Shown here piece by piece: positions 37,235 to 46,903 of a DNA stretch of 64,000 bases (the first letter of the stretch is position 1; each line of letters opens with the position of its first letter). A model generated the notes under the pieces. The model saw only the letters and a list, made by a program, of their open reading frames with translations. It made no database searches and was not told the origin of the DNA. This stretch comes from an uncultured Oleispira sp. (lineage in GTDB: Bacteria; Pseudomonadota; Gammaproteobacteria; Pseudomonadales; Oceanobacteraceae): positions 534,505 to 598,504 of the forward strand of contig CAJXUD010000001.1 in the NCBI GenBank assembly GCA_913061415.1, read 5' to 3'. Made by a program: the position numbers and the translations under genes.

Positions 37235-38419
37235 TTATTCTTGTTTTTCTAAACAAAACTCATGAATAAACTGAGACAGCAACGCAACGGTCGGTTTAAT
37301 TTGATCCATATCGATAAACTCATCCAGCTGGTGGGCTTGATCAATCGACCCGGGGCCAAGCACTAAAGTTTCCATTCCAAGCTGCTGCATAAAAGGCGCT
37401 TCGGTAGCAAAAGCAACGGCATGGGATTGATGATGGGTAAGCTTTTCTGCCAGCTTAACCAATTCGGCATTCTTATCGGTAGCAAAAGACGGCACACCGG
37501 GAAACAAGGCTTCGAGTTCAAATTCCACATTATGGCGGCTGGCAATGGGCTTAATGCGTTCGCTCATTTCATGGCGTAGCTGGTCATTGCTCATGCCAGG
37601 CAGTGCGCGAAGATCAAAAGCCAATTCACAACTGCCGCAAATACGATTGGGGTTGTCGCCCCCGTGCAGGCAACCAAAATTCAGTGTGGGAACTTCAATT
37701 TCAAAATCTTGATTACGGTTTTCTTCGGCTAGTTGTGCTCGATAGGCTTTTAGCTCAGTCATCACATCGTGCATCGCATCAATGGCATTGATACCTAAAC
37801 TCGGGTTAGACGAGTGTCCAGCATTGCCGGTAATACGAAGGGTCTCCATCATAATGCCTTTGTGCATTCGAATCGGCTTTAACCCCGTAGGTTCGCCAAT
37901 TATGGCATAACGGCCTTTGGGGCGACCTTGTTCTACTAGAGTACGCGCACCGCTCATCGAGCTTTCTTCATCGGCGGTAGCAAGAATAATCAGCGGCTGC
38001 TGTAACTTCAGCTGTTTTGGATTGCCAAGCTGATTCAGAATGTTTTCGATGGCCTCTATCGCCAGCGCGAAAAATCCTTTCATATCGCAGGTGCCTAAGC
38101 CATAAAGCTTACCGTCACGTTCCGTTAGCTTAAAGGGATCACTGGTCCAGCGTTCGGGATTACAAGGAACGGTATCGGTATGGCCACTCAATACTAATCC
38201 ACCCGGGCCGCTGCCCAAGGTCGCTATTAAATTGAATTTGTCTGGTTCCCCTAAACGCTCTTTTGGTACCGGCATTATTTCGCAATCAAAGCCCAAAGGC
38301 GTCAGCCATTCGGCCAACATATCAATGACCGCTTTATTGCTACTGTCGTATTCCGGTAAGGCAGAGCTAATGCTCGGCGCCGCAATAAGCTGCTGGAAGC
38401 GTGAAATAAGGTGTGACAT
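37235..38419 (-). CDS. argE: Acetylornithine deacetylase
   Basis: The 394-residue protein is an M20-family hydrolase with metal ligands in LSGHTDTVP, GTCDMKGFFALA, ADEESSMSGA and GEPTGLKP, and a final LGPGSIDQAHQLDEFID. It removes the acetyl group from N-acetylornithine. It lies 111 bases upstream of argA, giving two arginine genes in a row. Confidence 0.94.
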   Translation of the reverse strand: MSHLISRFQQLIAAPSISSALPEYDSSNKAVIDMLAEWLTPLGFDCEIMPVPKERLGEPDKFNLIATLGSGPGGLVLSGHTDTVPCNPERWTSDPFKLTERDGKLYGLGTCDMKGFFALAIEAIENILNQLGNPKQLKLQQPLIILATADEESSMSGARTLVEQGRPKGRYAIIGEPTGLKPIRMHKGIMMETLRITGNAGHSSNPSLGINAIDAMHDVMTELKAYRAQLAEENRNQDFEIEVPTLNFGCLHGGDNPNRICGSCELAFDLRALPGMSNDQLRHEMSERIKPIASRHNVEFELEALFPGVPSFATDKNAELVKLAEKLTHHQSHAVAFATEAPFMQQLGMETLVLGPGSIDQAHQLDEFIDMDQIKPTVALLSQFIHEFCLEKQE

Positions 38420-38565
38420 GTTTAAACTTCCTGTTCAAATGAATGAAGTAGAGTAGGGCAATAAGGCTGCGCAATGTATCAAGACAAAATGTATCTTAAG
38501 CATAACGTATTCTGCCAAATAGTTATCAAAAATCCGCGACAAGTAACGCTTATATAGATGGCTTT

Positions 38566-39690
38566 ATGGTAACTGACTCTAATCCGTTTTATCATCCAAT
38601 AATGAATCATGAAATCGAATTAAAGCTGCGTTTAAATACCAGCGAATTGCCTTTGTTAGAAAAGGCCTTAGCGCACCCTCAATTTAACCGTGAACCGACG
38701 CTTAAATTGCTGAACCGTTATTTTGATACCCCTCAAATGGGGCTAAGCCAAGGTGGCGCGGCATTACGAATTCGTCAGCAAGGCATTATCGATGCTCACG
38801 GCGCTCTGACCGATGAACGGATTATTCAAACGTTAAAAACTCGGGGCACAAGCTCGGCGGGTTTACATCAACGAATGGAATGGGATTGGCCATTGACCGC
38901 GGTTGAACTGGATCTCGGATTAATCCAATCGGGGGAGGCTCAAGAACATTTATCTGCATCCTTAAATTTGGCTGAAATAGCTCCGCTATTTACCACTGAT
39001 TTTCAGCGTAACGTTTGGATGTATCAGCAAGACGATACCTTAATCGAGCTGGTGCTCGACCAAGGTGAAGTATCGACCGACGAACACCGCATCGATTTAT
39101 TAGAGCTAGAATTAGAGTTGAAACAAGGCGAGCCCGAAGTCTTGTTTCAAGTTGCTCAGCAATTAGCTGAGCAGTGCCCAGTATTGATGAGTGATATCAG
39201 CAAGGCGGAACGCGGTTATGGCTTACTGGCTAAGTCAGCCCGCTATGCCGGCATTAAAAAGGATTGGGCGGGTAAGATTCCTACTTTTGATGAGCAGCAA
39301 GATGTGATCGGCTGTTTTAAAAGCTACTTTGCCTTTCAGCTGTCTAGTCTGCAGCGCAGCTTGGAGTATGGTATTTGGGATGGCCAGAAAAATCAGAATG
39401 AAAAAACAGGACTGCAAATCCAATTGCTTAAAAACTTGCTGTCACTGTTTACTCACATTGATTGCTTGCCGGATGCCCAGTTATTAAAACGCCAGCTCGA
39501 CCAAGCGAGTCAGTCACCCCTTGAACTAATCCGTTTATGGGGGCAGTTGAGTTTAGCCTGCGGGCATTGGTTATTTAATTTATCGAACGATAGCGCAGCA
39601 TTTACTCTGTCGGAAGACGAAATACTCTCGATGCGTTTGCACATTGAACAGCTCAGTAATGCATTGCTGGCAAAAGGAATACGTTCATGA
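38566..39690 (+). CDS. CYTH-domain protein (inorganic triphosphatase-like)
   Basis: The first 210 residues fit a CYTH triphosphate tunnel domain: EIELKLRL, the NRYFDTPQMGLSQGGAALRIRQQ block and LELELELKQGE, with the alternating Glu/Lys/Arg that line the tunnel. The C-terminal 150 residues are helical and may be a reduced CHAD-like domain. E. coli YgiF, of similar design, hydrolyses tripolyphosphate. The start may be the ATG at 38566 or the one at 38602 (MNHEIELKLRL, the more usual beginning). It overlaps the next gene by four bases. Confidence 0.8.
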   Translation: MVTDSNPFYHPIMNHEIELKLRLNTSELPLLEKALAHPQFNREPTLKLLNRYFDTPQMGLSQGGAALRIRQQGIIDAHGALTDERIIQTLKTRGTSSAGLHQRMEWDWPLTAVELDLGLIQSGEAQEHLSASLNLAEIAPLFTTDFQRNVWMYQQDDTLIELVLDQGEVSTDEHRIDLLELELELKQGEPEVLFQVAQQLAEQCPVLMSDISKAERGYGLLAKSARYAGIKKDWAGKIPTFDEQQDVIGCFKSYFAFQLSSLQRSLEYGIWDGQKNQNEKTGLQIQLLKNLLSLFTHIDCLPDAQLLKRQLDQASQSPLELIRLWGQLSLACGHWLFNLSNDSAAFTLSEDEILSMRLHIEQLSNALLAKGIRS

Positions 39691-41444
39691 ACATGGCTTC
39701 AGATCGCCCAATCGTAATGAATATCTTGCTAGATGATTTAAAAAAAGCAGGCATGCTCGACGATGAAAATTATCAACTGGCGCAATTTGCACGACGCGCC
39801 CCGTCAGAATTAAAAATGCACCCGTTTGCCTTTATCGGCAAGCAAAAGCTGACCAATCAAAAAACCGGTGGCAAGCTGACAGAAGAAGTTATCTGTGAGT
39901 GGGCGGCCGCAGATAAAGGCTTAGACTATTCTCGTATCGACCCGTTAGAAGTCGATGTCGCAGCGATTACCTCAGCCATGTCGTATGCCTTTTCTGAACG
40001 CCATAAAATACTGGCGCTGAAAGTGAGCAAAGAAGAGCTGGTGGTTGCGTGCAGTGAGCCCAATATCACCTCTTGGGTACAAGATTTAGAGCATGTCTCG
40101 CGTCGCAACGTTATCCGAATACTGGCGATGCCAAGCGAAATTGAACGTCACCGAGTTGAGTTTTATCAGCTGGCTAACTCTATTAATCGAGCGTCTTCGC
40201 AGCACGACGGCATTAGTGGCATTCAAAACCTAGAGTCCATGCTAGAGCTGGGTAAAGCGACTGCGCCAGATGCTAACGACGAACACATTGTTAACGTTGT
40301 GGATTGGTTATTACAGTATGCATTTGAGCAACGAGCCAGTGATATTCACATAGAACCACGACGCGAATTAGGCAAAGTTCGATTCCGCATCGATGGTGTA
40401 TTGCACTTGGTGTATGAGTTGCCAGCGCAAGTCACACAAGCGGTGATTGCTCGCATAAAAACATTAGGGCGCATGAACATCGCCGAAAAACGCAAGCCGC
40501 AAGACTCGCGTTTAAAAACCAAAACTCCGGCAGGAGAAGAAATCGAACTGCGTTTATCAACGCTGCCAACGGCGTTTGGTGAAAAACTCGTGATGCGTGT
40601 TTTTGATCCCTCCGTCTTGGTCAGAAACTTCGCCGAGCTAGGCTTCAGCAAAGAGGATTATCGTCGTTGGAAAGAGATGACCACGCAAAACAACGGCATC
40701 ATCTTTGTTACTGGCCCAACAGGTTCAGGTAAAACCACAACGCTTTATTCAACCTTAAAAGAATTAGCAACGGTTGAAGTTAACGTCTCAACCATTGAAG
40801 ATCCGATTGAAATGATCGAACCCGCATTTAACCAAATGCAGGTGAATCACAGTATTGATCTAGATTTTGCAACGGGGGTGCGTGCACTCTTAAGACAAGA
40901 TCCCGATATCATTATGGTCGGTGAAATCCGTGACTTAGAAACCGCAGAAATGGCGGTGCAGTCAGCGTTAACCGGTCACCTCGTCTTATCCACACTGCAT
41001 ACCAACGATGCTCCCACGGCGATTACTCGCTTATTAGAGCTTGGCTTGCCGCCTTATTTAATACGTTCAACCATGTTGGGTGTGATGGCGCAGCGCTTGG
41101 TGAGAATTCTTTGTCCGCATTGCAAAGAAGAGCGAACGATTGATGACGCGACTTGGAAAGACTTGGTTGCCCCTTGGACGGTTGCTAAACCGGCTAAGAT
41201 CTTCAAGCCTAAAGGTTGTTTAGAATGCCGCGATACCGGTTTTATTGGTCGCATGGGTATTTATGAAGTGCTGCCCATAAGTAATGACATCAGCAGGTTG
41301 ATTAATGGCGACTCTGATCACCTGAAAATTCGACAACAGGCAATGAAAGAAGGCATGCACAGCTTGCGTTTAAGTGGCGCTCAAAAAGTAGCCACTGGCT
41401 TAACCACCATTGAAGAAGTCATGCGAGTGGCTCCAATGTCATAG
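39687..41444 (+). CDS. GspE/PilB-family secretion ATPase (orphan)
   Basis: The 585-residue protein has the GspE N-terminal region, Walker A GPTGSGKTTT, the Asp and His boxes (STIEDPIEMIEP, STLHTNDAPTAI), Walker B DPDIIMVGEIRD and a C4 zinc knuckle (CPHCKEER then CLECRDTG). It should power assembly of a type II secretion or type IV pilus-like filament at the inner membrane. No other secretion gene is near. The four-base overlap with the CYTH gene suggests a joint function; the same pair is found near argE in Pseudomonas. Confidence 0.88.
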   Translation: MNMASDRPIVMNILLDDLKKAGMLDDENYQLAQFARRAPSELKMHPFAFIGKQKLTNQKTGGKLTEEVICEWAAADKGLDYSRIDPLEVDVAAITSAMSYAFSERHKILALKVSKEELVVACSEPNITSWVQDLEHVSRRNVIRILAMPSEIERHRVEFYQLANSINRASSQHDGISGIQNLESMLELGKATAPDANDEHIVNVVDWLLQYAFEQRASDIHIEPRRELGKVRFRIDGVLHLVYELPAQVTQAVIARIKTLGRMNIAEKRKPQDSRLKTKTPAGEEIELRLSTLPTAFGEKLVMRVFDPSVLVRNFAELGFSKEDYRRWKEMTTQNNGIIFVTGPTGSGKTTTLYSTLKELATVEVNVSTIEDPIEMIEPAFNQMQVNHSIDLDFATGVRALLRQDPDIIMVGEIRDLETAEMAVQSALTGHLVLSTLHTNDAPTAITRLLELGLPPYLIRSTMLGVMAQRLVRILCPHCKEERTIDDATWKDLVAPWTVAKPAKIFKPKGCLECRDTGFIGRMGIYEVLPISNDISRLINGDSDHLKIRQQAMKEGMHSLRLSGAQKVATGLTTIEEVMRVAPMS

Positions 41445-41585
41445 TATCTGCCCGGTTGTGTGATGAATAACTGTATTTCTGGTCAAAAAATACGACTCAG
41501 TCATAGTTACTCGCTCAAATAACGGCTAAGCTACACAGCAGAAGAATACAGTCACCCGAGTAAATACATTGCATAACAAATAACG

Positions 41586-42089
41586 ATGGCAATAGATGTG
41601 AATACAGTGCCTCCAATTATTGATTTAGAAGCTTCCGGGTTTGGCCGCGGTAGCTACCCTATTGAAGTCGGTTTCGCCTTAGAAAACCGAGATATACACG
41701 CGTTTTTAATTAAGCCAGAAGCCGAATGGACGCATTGGAGCCAAGATGCCGAAAAGATACACGGCATTACACGTGAACAATTAGCGTCCGAAGGCATGTG
41801 TATTGAAGACATTGCCCTTAAGTTAAACGAAATGCTGAGAGGGCAAACCTTATACTCCGATGCCTGGAGTTTTGACAGCTCTTGGATTGGACGTCTATTC
41901 GACAGCGCTGGAATCGTGCAGCGCTTTCGAATAGAGACCATCAACAAGCTGTTAAAGCCCGAGCAAGTAGAGTTTTGGCATCCAACCAAAGAAACGGTTC
42001 TGCAAGAACTTGGGTTAAAAGCTCACCGTGCGGGTAATGATGTGCAGGTATTGCAAGAAACCTATTTACGCATTGCCAGCATGAGCTAA
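41586..42089 (+). CDS. DnaQ-like 3'-5' exonuclease
   Basis: The 167-residue protein shows DEDDh exonuclease features: IDLEASGFGRGSYPIEVGFA (first Asp and Glu), YSDAWSFDSSW and HRAGNDVQVL (His and last Asp). The domain is short and stands alone, so it is not the polymerase III proofreading subunit. Substrate unknown. Confidence 0.75.
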   Translation: MAIDVNTVPPIIDLEASGFGRGSYPIEVGFALENRDIHAFLIKPEAEWTHWSQDAEKIHGITREQLASEGMCIEDIALKLNEMLRGQTLYSDAWSFDSSWIGRLFDSAGIVQRFRIETINKLLKPEQVEFWHPTKETVLQELGLKAHRAGNDVQVLQETYLRIASMS

Positions 42090-42187
42090 TAAAAAGACTT
42101 TCTATACCGCCTAGGGTTGCAGCAGTTCTTGAGCGGTAAGGCTATATTGACTACAATAAGTCACTTTTTATTTGCATCAGGTCCATC

Positions 42188-42436
42188 ATGAACGATTCAA
42201 CATCACTACCGCCTTTACCAGATCGCCTTTCAGGCAATTCTCGCAGCCCATATCATGTAGAAGAAATCTTCGAACACAATGTGCGCATTTTGCTTAATGG
42301 CAAAGAGCGCTTCGACGTTGAAGAATATTGCATCAGCGAAGGCTGGGTAATGATTCCTTCTCCAAAAGCCTTGGATCGTCGTGGCCAGCCGTTGATGATT
42401 AAACTAAAAGGTACGGTTGAAGCTTTGTACGGATAA
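42188..42436 (+). CDS. DUF3297 family protein
   Basis: The 82-residue protein starts MNDSTSLPPLPDRLSGNSRS and has the DUF3297 core IFEHNVRILLNGKERFDVEE and MIPSPKALDRRGQPLMIKLK. Small cytoplasmic proteins of this family are widespread in proteobacteria; no function is known. Confidence 0.8.
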   Translation: MNDSTSLPPLPDRLSGNSRSPYHVEEIFEHNVRILLNGKERFDVEEYCISEGWVMIPSPKALDRRGQPLMIKLKGTVEALYG

Positions 42437-42692
42437 GCTCTCAATGGAATATCATGGTTACCCGCAGTATTAGATATTGTTAATATAAGACTCAATCTTA
42501 TATTTCACTAATGGTAATCATGACCCCCGCTTTGCAATTCCTATCGTTTACCTCAATACTTTTTATATTTACCTAGATCATGTTGTGTGATGATGAGCGG
42601 TCTATTCCCATTTTTTCAGAGCTATCGCGGTCTTATCGGTGCTATATTGAAAGGGTGCTAAAAAGTAGCACGCGAATTACTTGAGAAGGGAT

Positions 42693-42947
42693 ATGAGCAT
42701 GATGACACTTTCACAATTTACTGAACTTCTTGGTTGGGCATCGATTCTTAATTTTGGTATGTTAATGTTTGCGAGTCTCATGTTAATGTTAATGAAACCC
42801 TACATTACTTCAATACATAGCAAAATGTTCTCCATTCCGGAAAATGAACTGACCACTATTTATTTTAATTATTTAGCCAACTATAAAATTCTGACGTTTG
42901 TATTTATTGTTATGCCATATCTAGCGCTTAAAATTATGGGGCAATAA
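42693..42947 (+). CDS. Small membrane protein (DUF6868-like)
   Basis: The protein of about 84 residues has two hydrophobic segments (GWASILNFGMLMFASLMLML and ILTFVFIVMPYLALKIMG) around a polar middle. The pattern fits the DUF6868 family of small inner-membrane proteins. The ATGs at 42693, 42699 and 42702 all follow AGAAGG (42684-42689); spacing favours 42693 or 42699. No function is known. Confidence 0.65.
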   Translation: MSMMTLSQFTELLGWASILNFGMLMFASLMLMLMKPYITSIHSKMFSIPENELTTIYFNYLANYKILTFVFIVMPYLALKIMGQ

Positions 42948-43073
42948 AACAACTTTTTTTATAAGAGCTTGTTTTTATAAAAATTAGAATGTGTAAAAAA
43001 TAGTTTTCATAAAATGTACTTTTAATAAGATAGTTTATATTGTTAGTTAATAAATAAAAATATAGGAAAGAAA

Positions 43074-43307
43074 ATGAAAGATTCAAAAAGCACAATGATT
43101 CCACTAGAGCCAGATACTCAAGTTGAACTCGACAAAGTATTAAAGGCCGGCGGCTCAGGTAAAGTCATGATTGAAGGCAGTGATGAAATATTCATCATCA
43201 AGAAAGCGGAGACTGGCAATGACTATGAATTGTCGAAGGTCGCTTCAGAATCCTCTAACAATAATATGCGCAGCGCATTAGAAAAAATCAAAGCGAAAAT
43301 GCAGTAA
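43074..43307 (+). CDS. Small hypothetical protein
   Basis: The 77-residue protein is charged and soluble. It has AGGSGKVMIEGSDEIFIIKK in the middle and a helical C-terminus ending SALEKIKAKMQ. GGAAAGAA precedes the ATG. The middle faintly recalls Phd-type antitoxins, but there is no toxin gene beside it, so I give no function. It ends two bases before the antisense pseudogene fragment. Confidence 0.55.
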   Translation: MKDSKSTMIPLEPDTQVELDKVLKAGGSGKVMIEGSDEIFIIKKAETGNDYELSKVASESSNNNMRSALEKIKAKMQ

Positions 43308-43309
43308 GC

Positions 43310-43483
43310 TTAAGCGCCTACCGATAAACGATTATTAATGCCGACACCTGCTTGTCCGAAGGCTTTCATTAATGCACTATCGTCAAATTCATCGACAATT
43401 TTAAGTAATATGTGTTGTCGATCAAACCAGTGCAAGAGTTGAAGTTGTACAAATGAAAGTTCACTTAGACTGTACTCTTTCAT
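43310..43483 (-). pseudogene. Remnant of an NhaR-like LysR regulator (C-terminal part)
   Basis: A 57-codon minus-strand frame contains the stretch VDEFDDSALMKAFGQAGVGI, which closely resembles the C-terminal effector region of LysR-type NhaR regulators. The helix-turn-helix and most of the effector domain are absent, and the reading ends soon after. It therefore looks like a gene fragment left by deletion. The call rests on this one stretch and my memory of the family. Confidence 0.5.
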
Positions 43484-43509
43484 CTCATCACCATTAAGTC
43501 AGAGGTTTC

Positions 43510-44175
43510 ATGTTTCGTTGGGTTATGATTCTTTATAGTCTCAGTATTTGTGTGAATGTTGCTGCTGATATAAACCTAACCGCATTGGATAAAAGCGGCA
43601 TGAGTTTATGGGAGCAGAAGATATTTTCAGGAGAATCCTCATACACACCTGAAATGTATCGTGATCGCCCCGCACTGAAGGCTGTGAGTAACGCTTCTGC
43701 ATCTGGCTTGGTTCTAAAAAAGAGTATCGATCTTTCTGAAACCCCTTATATGAGCTGGAGTTGGCTTGTAGAAAAAACATTATTCCCGTTAGATGAGCGC
43801 AGTAAAAAGGGTGATGATTTTGTTACTCGGTTATATGTTGTGATTGACGGCGGCTTTATGTTTTGGAAAACCTTGTCATTAAATTATGTATGGTCGAGTA
43901 ATCAAGAGAAAGACTTAGTCTGGGATAATCCTTTTGCAGGCTCGAATGTACAAATGATGTCTATTAGAGGTAAAGATGCTCAGACGAGCAAGTGGTATGA
44001 AGAACGGCGTAATGTGTATGAGGACTTGATTCAAGTATTTGGTGATAAAGGCAGTGCAGAAGCTAACCAAGATGCTTATGGCGTGATAGATGTTATTGCT
44101 ATTATGACCGACACTGATAACAGTGGAAAACAAGCGGAATCTTATTATGGCGATATTATCTTTAGTGCTCAGTAA
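43510..44175 (+). CDS. DUF3047 periplasmic protein
   Basis: The 221-residue protein has a signal peptide (MFRWVMILYSLSICVNVAA) and the DUF3047 core SWSWLVEKTLFPLDERSKKG followed by DDFVTRLYVVIDGG. DUF3047 proteins are exported and of unknown function, possibly carbohydrate-binding-like beta folds. A strong hairpin terminator follows. Confidence 0.78.
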   Translation: MFRWVMILYSLSICVNVAADINLTALDKSGMSLWEQKIFSGESSYTPEMYRDRPALKAVSNASASGLVLKKSIDLSETPYMSWSWLVEKTLFPLDERSKKGDDFVTRLYVVIDGGFMFWKTLSLNYVWSSNQEKDLVWDNPFAGSNVQMMSIRGKDAQTSKWYEERRNVYEDLIQVFGDKGSAEANQDAYGVIDVIAIMTDTDNSGKQAESYYGDIIFSAQ

Positions 44176-44221
44176 TATCTAACTGTATTTATTAACACGT
44201 ATTTATTAGTATCGATTTAGA

Positions 44222-44262
44222 AAAAAACACTCAGTCCATTATCTGGAAAGAGTGTTTTTATA
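44222..44262. terminator. Bidirectional terminator between the DUF3047 gene and hldD
   Basis: AAAAACACTC pairs with GAGTGTTTTT around a 17-base loop, with A- and T-runs on both sides. It ends the convergent DUF3047 and hldD transcripts. Confidence 0.8.
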
Positions 44263-44302
44263 GACTTAGTCTACCCAAAAAAATACGAGCAGCGAAAGAA
44301 CA

Positions 44303-45271
44303 CTACTTATTATTTAATGCATCCAAATAAGCACGAGTACCTTCTTCAACCGTTGCGAAAGGTTGGTCATAACCCATATCGCGCAGCTTAGAAATATCCG
44401 CTTCAGTAAAGCTTTGATAAGCCCCTTTAAGATGCTCAGGGAACGGCATGTATTCTTTCGTTGCCTTCGTAACGTGAGTGCCTTGTTCGTCGTGCCAATC
44501 GATTACGGCATTCGCCACATCGTTAAAGCTCTGGCAGCGGCCTGTGCCCAAGTTAAAGATGCCCGATTTATCTGGGTTGGCTAAGAACCAAAGATTTACT
44601 TTAACCACATCACCGACGTAAACGAAATCACGACGCTGTTCACCATCGCCATAACCACCGCTGCCGCCAAATAATTTAGCCACGCCGTTTTCTTTGACTT
44701 GGTTATTAAAGTGGAAGGCTACTGAAGACATGCTGCCTTTGTGCTGTTCGCGTGGGCCGTACACGTTGAAATAACGAAAGCCAACAACCTGAGATTTAAA
44801 GGTATGTTGGATCTCACGCACGTATTGGTCGAATTGCCATTTAGAATAACCATAAACGTTTAATGGCTGCTCATGTTCACGTTGTTCTTTAAATACAGAA
44901 CCTGCGCCATAAACCGATGCGCTAGATGCGTACAAAAAGGGGATCTCACGAATGATGCAGGCGTGTAAAAGTGTTTTCGAATATTCGTAGTTATTTTCCA
45001 TCATGAATTTACCATCCCACTCCGTTGTGGAAGAGCAAGCACCTTCATGGAAGATCGCTTCGACGTTATTCAAAATAGGATCGTCAAGCTTAACCAGCTG
45101 CAAGAAATCATCTTTATCAAGATAATCGGCAATGTCGCAATCGCTTAGGTTATAAAACTTTTTACCGTCGGTTAAATCATCAACCACAATAATGTCTTTA
45201 CGACCTTGTTCGTTCAAGGTCTTAACGATGTTGCTGCCAATAAAGCCAGCGCCGCCAGTTACAATAATCAT
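44303..45271 (-). CDS. hldD: ADP-L-glycero-D-manno-heptose-6-epimerase
   Basis: The 322-residue protein is an extended short-chain dehydrogenase with the NADP loop [11 protein letters not shown], the catalytic YGYSKWQFD (Tyr-X3-Lys) and the HldD-specific [13 protein letters not shown] and [15 protein letters not shown]. It makes the L-glycero heptose donor for the LPS inner core. It follows hldE by 44 bases. Confidence 0.96.
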   Translation of the reverse strand: MIIVTGGAGFIGSNIVKTLNEQGRKDIIVVDDLTDGKKFYNLSDCDIADYLDKDDFLQLVKLDDPILNNVEAIFHEGACSSTTEWDGKFMMENNYEYSKTLLHACIIREIPFLYASSASVYGAGSVFKEQREHEQPLNVYGYSKWQFDQYVREIQHTFKSQVVGFRYFNVYGPREQHKGSMSSVAFHFNNQVKENGVAKLFGGSGGYGDGEQRRDFVYVGDVVKVNLWFLANPDKSGIFNLGTGRCQSFNDVANAVIDWHDEQGTHVTKATKEYMPFPEHLKGAYQSFTEADISKLRDMGYDQPFATVEEGTRAYLDALNNK

Positions 45272-45315
45272 ATTCTATTACTCACTCAGAATTTCTATCA
45301 AAGCTATGTATTCGG

Positions 45316-46746
45316 TTACGCTTTCTCAGCCTGAATACGTTTAACAATTGCACTCGTCGAGCAATTGTCTTTAAAACTTAAAACAATCACTTCACCGCCA
45401 GCGTCCATGACCGCTTCGCCACCCGCGATTTCTTCAATTTTATAATCGCCACCCTTTACCAAAATACTCGGCAGCACTTTCGTAATTAAACGCTCAGGGG
45501 TATCTTCAGTAAACGGCACAACCCAATCGACACTTTCTAAACCCGCCAATACCGCCATGCGATGATCAAGAGGATTAATCGGGCGAGTAGGGCCTTTTAA
45601 GCGCGATACTGATTCATCAGAATTTACCGCCACTAATAAACGATCGCCTAAGGTTTTCGCTTCTTTTAAATACTGCACATGGCCAGGGTGAATAATATCG
45701 AAGCAGCCGTTGGTCATCACCAAGCTCTCGCCGCGTTCTTTGCATTCACGCACAAGCTGCATTAATTCGTCTTCATCAAAGACTGCAGCACCACCATGTT
45801 GTTCACTGCGAATATCACTGCGCAATTCATCGCTGGTAACGGTAGCCGTACCCAATTTGCCAACCACAATGCCCGCGGCAATATTCGCAAATGCGGTGGC
45901 GTGTTCTAACGATTCGCCCGCGGCTAATGCCGTAGCCAATACCGAAATTACCGTATCGCCAGCACCGGTTACGTCATAAACTTCACGCGCACGAGTCGGC
46001 AAGGTTAATGGCTCGGCATTGCGTTGTATTAACGTCATGCCTTTTTCGCTGCGTGTCACGAGCAAGGCCGTAAGATCATGTTCTTCTAAAAGAGCCTTAC
46101 CTTTGGCAAAAAGTGTTTCGTCGTCTTTGCAATAACCGACAACCGCCTCAAACTCAGCCAGATTGGGAGTAATTAACGTCGCGCCACGATAAGGACTAAA
46201 ATCAGTGCCTTTAGGATCAACCAAAACCGGAGTGCCAGATTTACGCGCCGCTTGAATTAAACGCTGCGGATCGGTTAGGGCGCCCTTGTTATAGTCTGAC
46301 AAAATAACCGCGCCAGCATTGGCGACCTGTTGGTCAAACTGTTGGTAAATAGCGGTTAGATCAACGTCGTGAAACGACTCTTCAAAATCCAAACGAATCA
46401 GTTGTTGATTGCGGCTCAAAATGCGCAATTTTGTAATTGTTGGGCTTGTTTCATGACGTAAGAAGTCACAATTAACGCCTTTAGCTTTCAGCATATACTC
46501 AAGGTCGTTGGCGTTTTCGTCATCACCCGTGATGCCAAATAGGTGCGCAGTGGCACCCAATGTTGCGATGTTTAAAGCAACGTTACCCGCGCCGCCAGCA
46601 CGGTTCTCAATATCTTGTACTTTCACCACAGGTACAGGAGCTTCAGGGGAAATTCGCGATGTAGGCCCCTGCCAATAACGATCCAGCATGACATCGCCGA
46701 ATACTAATACCTGTGCTTGATGGAAGTTAGGAACTTGTAAATCCAT
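45316..46746 (-). CDS. hldE: Bifunctional heptose-7-phosphate kinase / heptose-1-phosphate adenylyltransferase
   Basis: The 476-residue protein has an N-terminal ribokinase-like domain ([20 protein letters not shown], catalytic base in [14 protein letters not shown]) and a C-terminal nucleotidyltransferase ([16 protein letters not shown] with the HxGH motif). The full fusion, as in E. coli, gives ADP-D,D-heptose, the substrate of HldD. Confidence 0.96.
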   Translation of the reverse strand: MDLQVPNFHQAQVLVFGDVMLDRYWQGPTSRISPEAPVPVVKVQDIENRAGGAGNVALNIATLGATAHLFGITGDDENANDLEYMLKAKGVNCDFLRHETSPTITKLRILSRNQQLIRLDFEESFHDVDLTAIYQQFDQQVANAGAVILSDYNKGALTDPQRLIQAARKSGTPVLVDPKGTDFSPYRGATLITPNLAEFEAVVGYCKDDETLFAKGKALLEEHDLTALLVTRSEKGMTLIQRNAEPLTLPTRAREVYDVTGAGDTVISVLATALAAGESLEHATAFANIAAGIVVGKLGTATVTSDELRSDIRSEQHGGAAVFDEDELMQLVRECKERGESLVMTNGCFDIIHPGHVQYLKEAKTLGDRLLVAVNSDESVSRLKGPTRPINPLDHRMAVLAGLESVDWVVPFTEDTPERLITKVLPSILVKGGDYKIEEIAGGEAVMDAGGEVIVLSFKDNCSTSAIVKRIQAEKA

Positions 46747-46903
46747 CTTGATCCGCCATGTAAATTAAAGAAGGTTAAGTTAATTAGTTTCAGTCTAACA
46801 AAACTAGCCTTTCGGAACTAGCAGACAGGCTATATAAGCCGCGAGGGTTTTGCTAATATGTGACGTCATTTTACCTTTGAATTTATCGGCAGGAGCACTG
46901 CGA

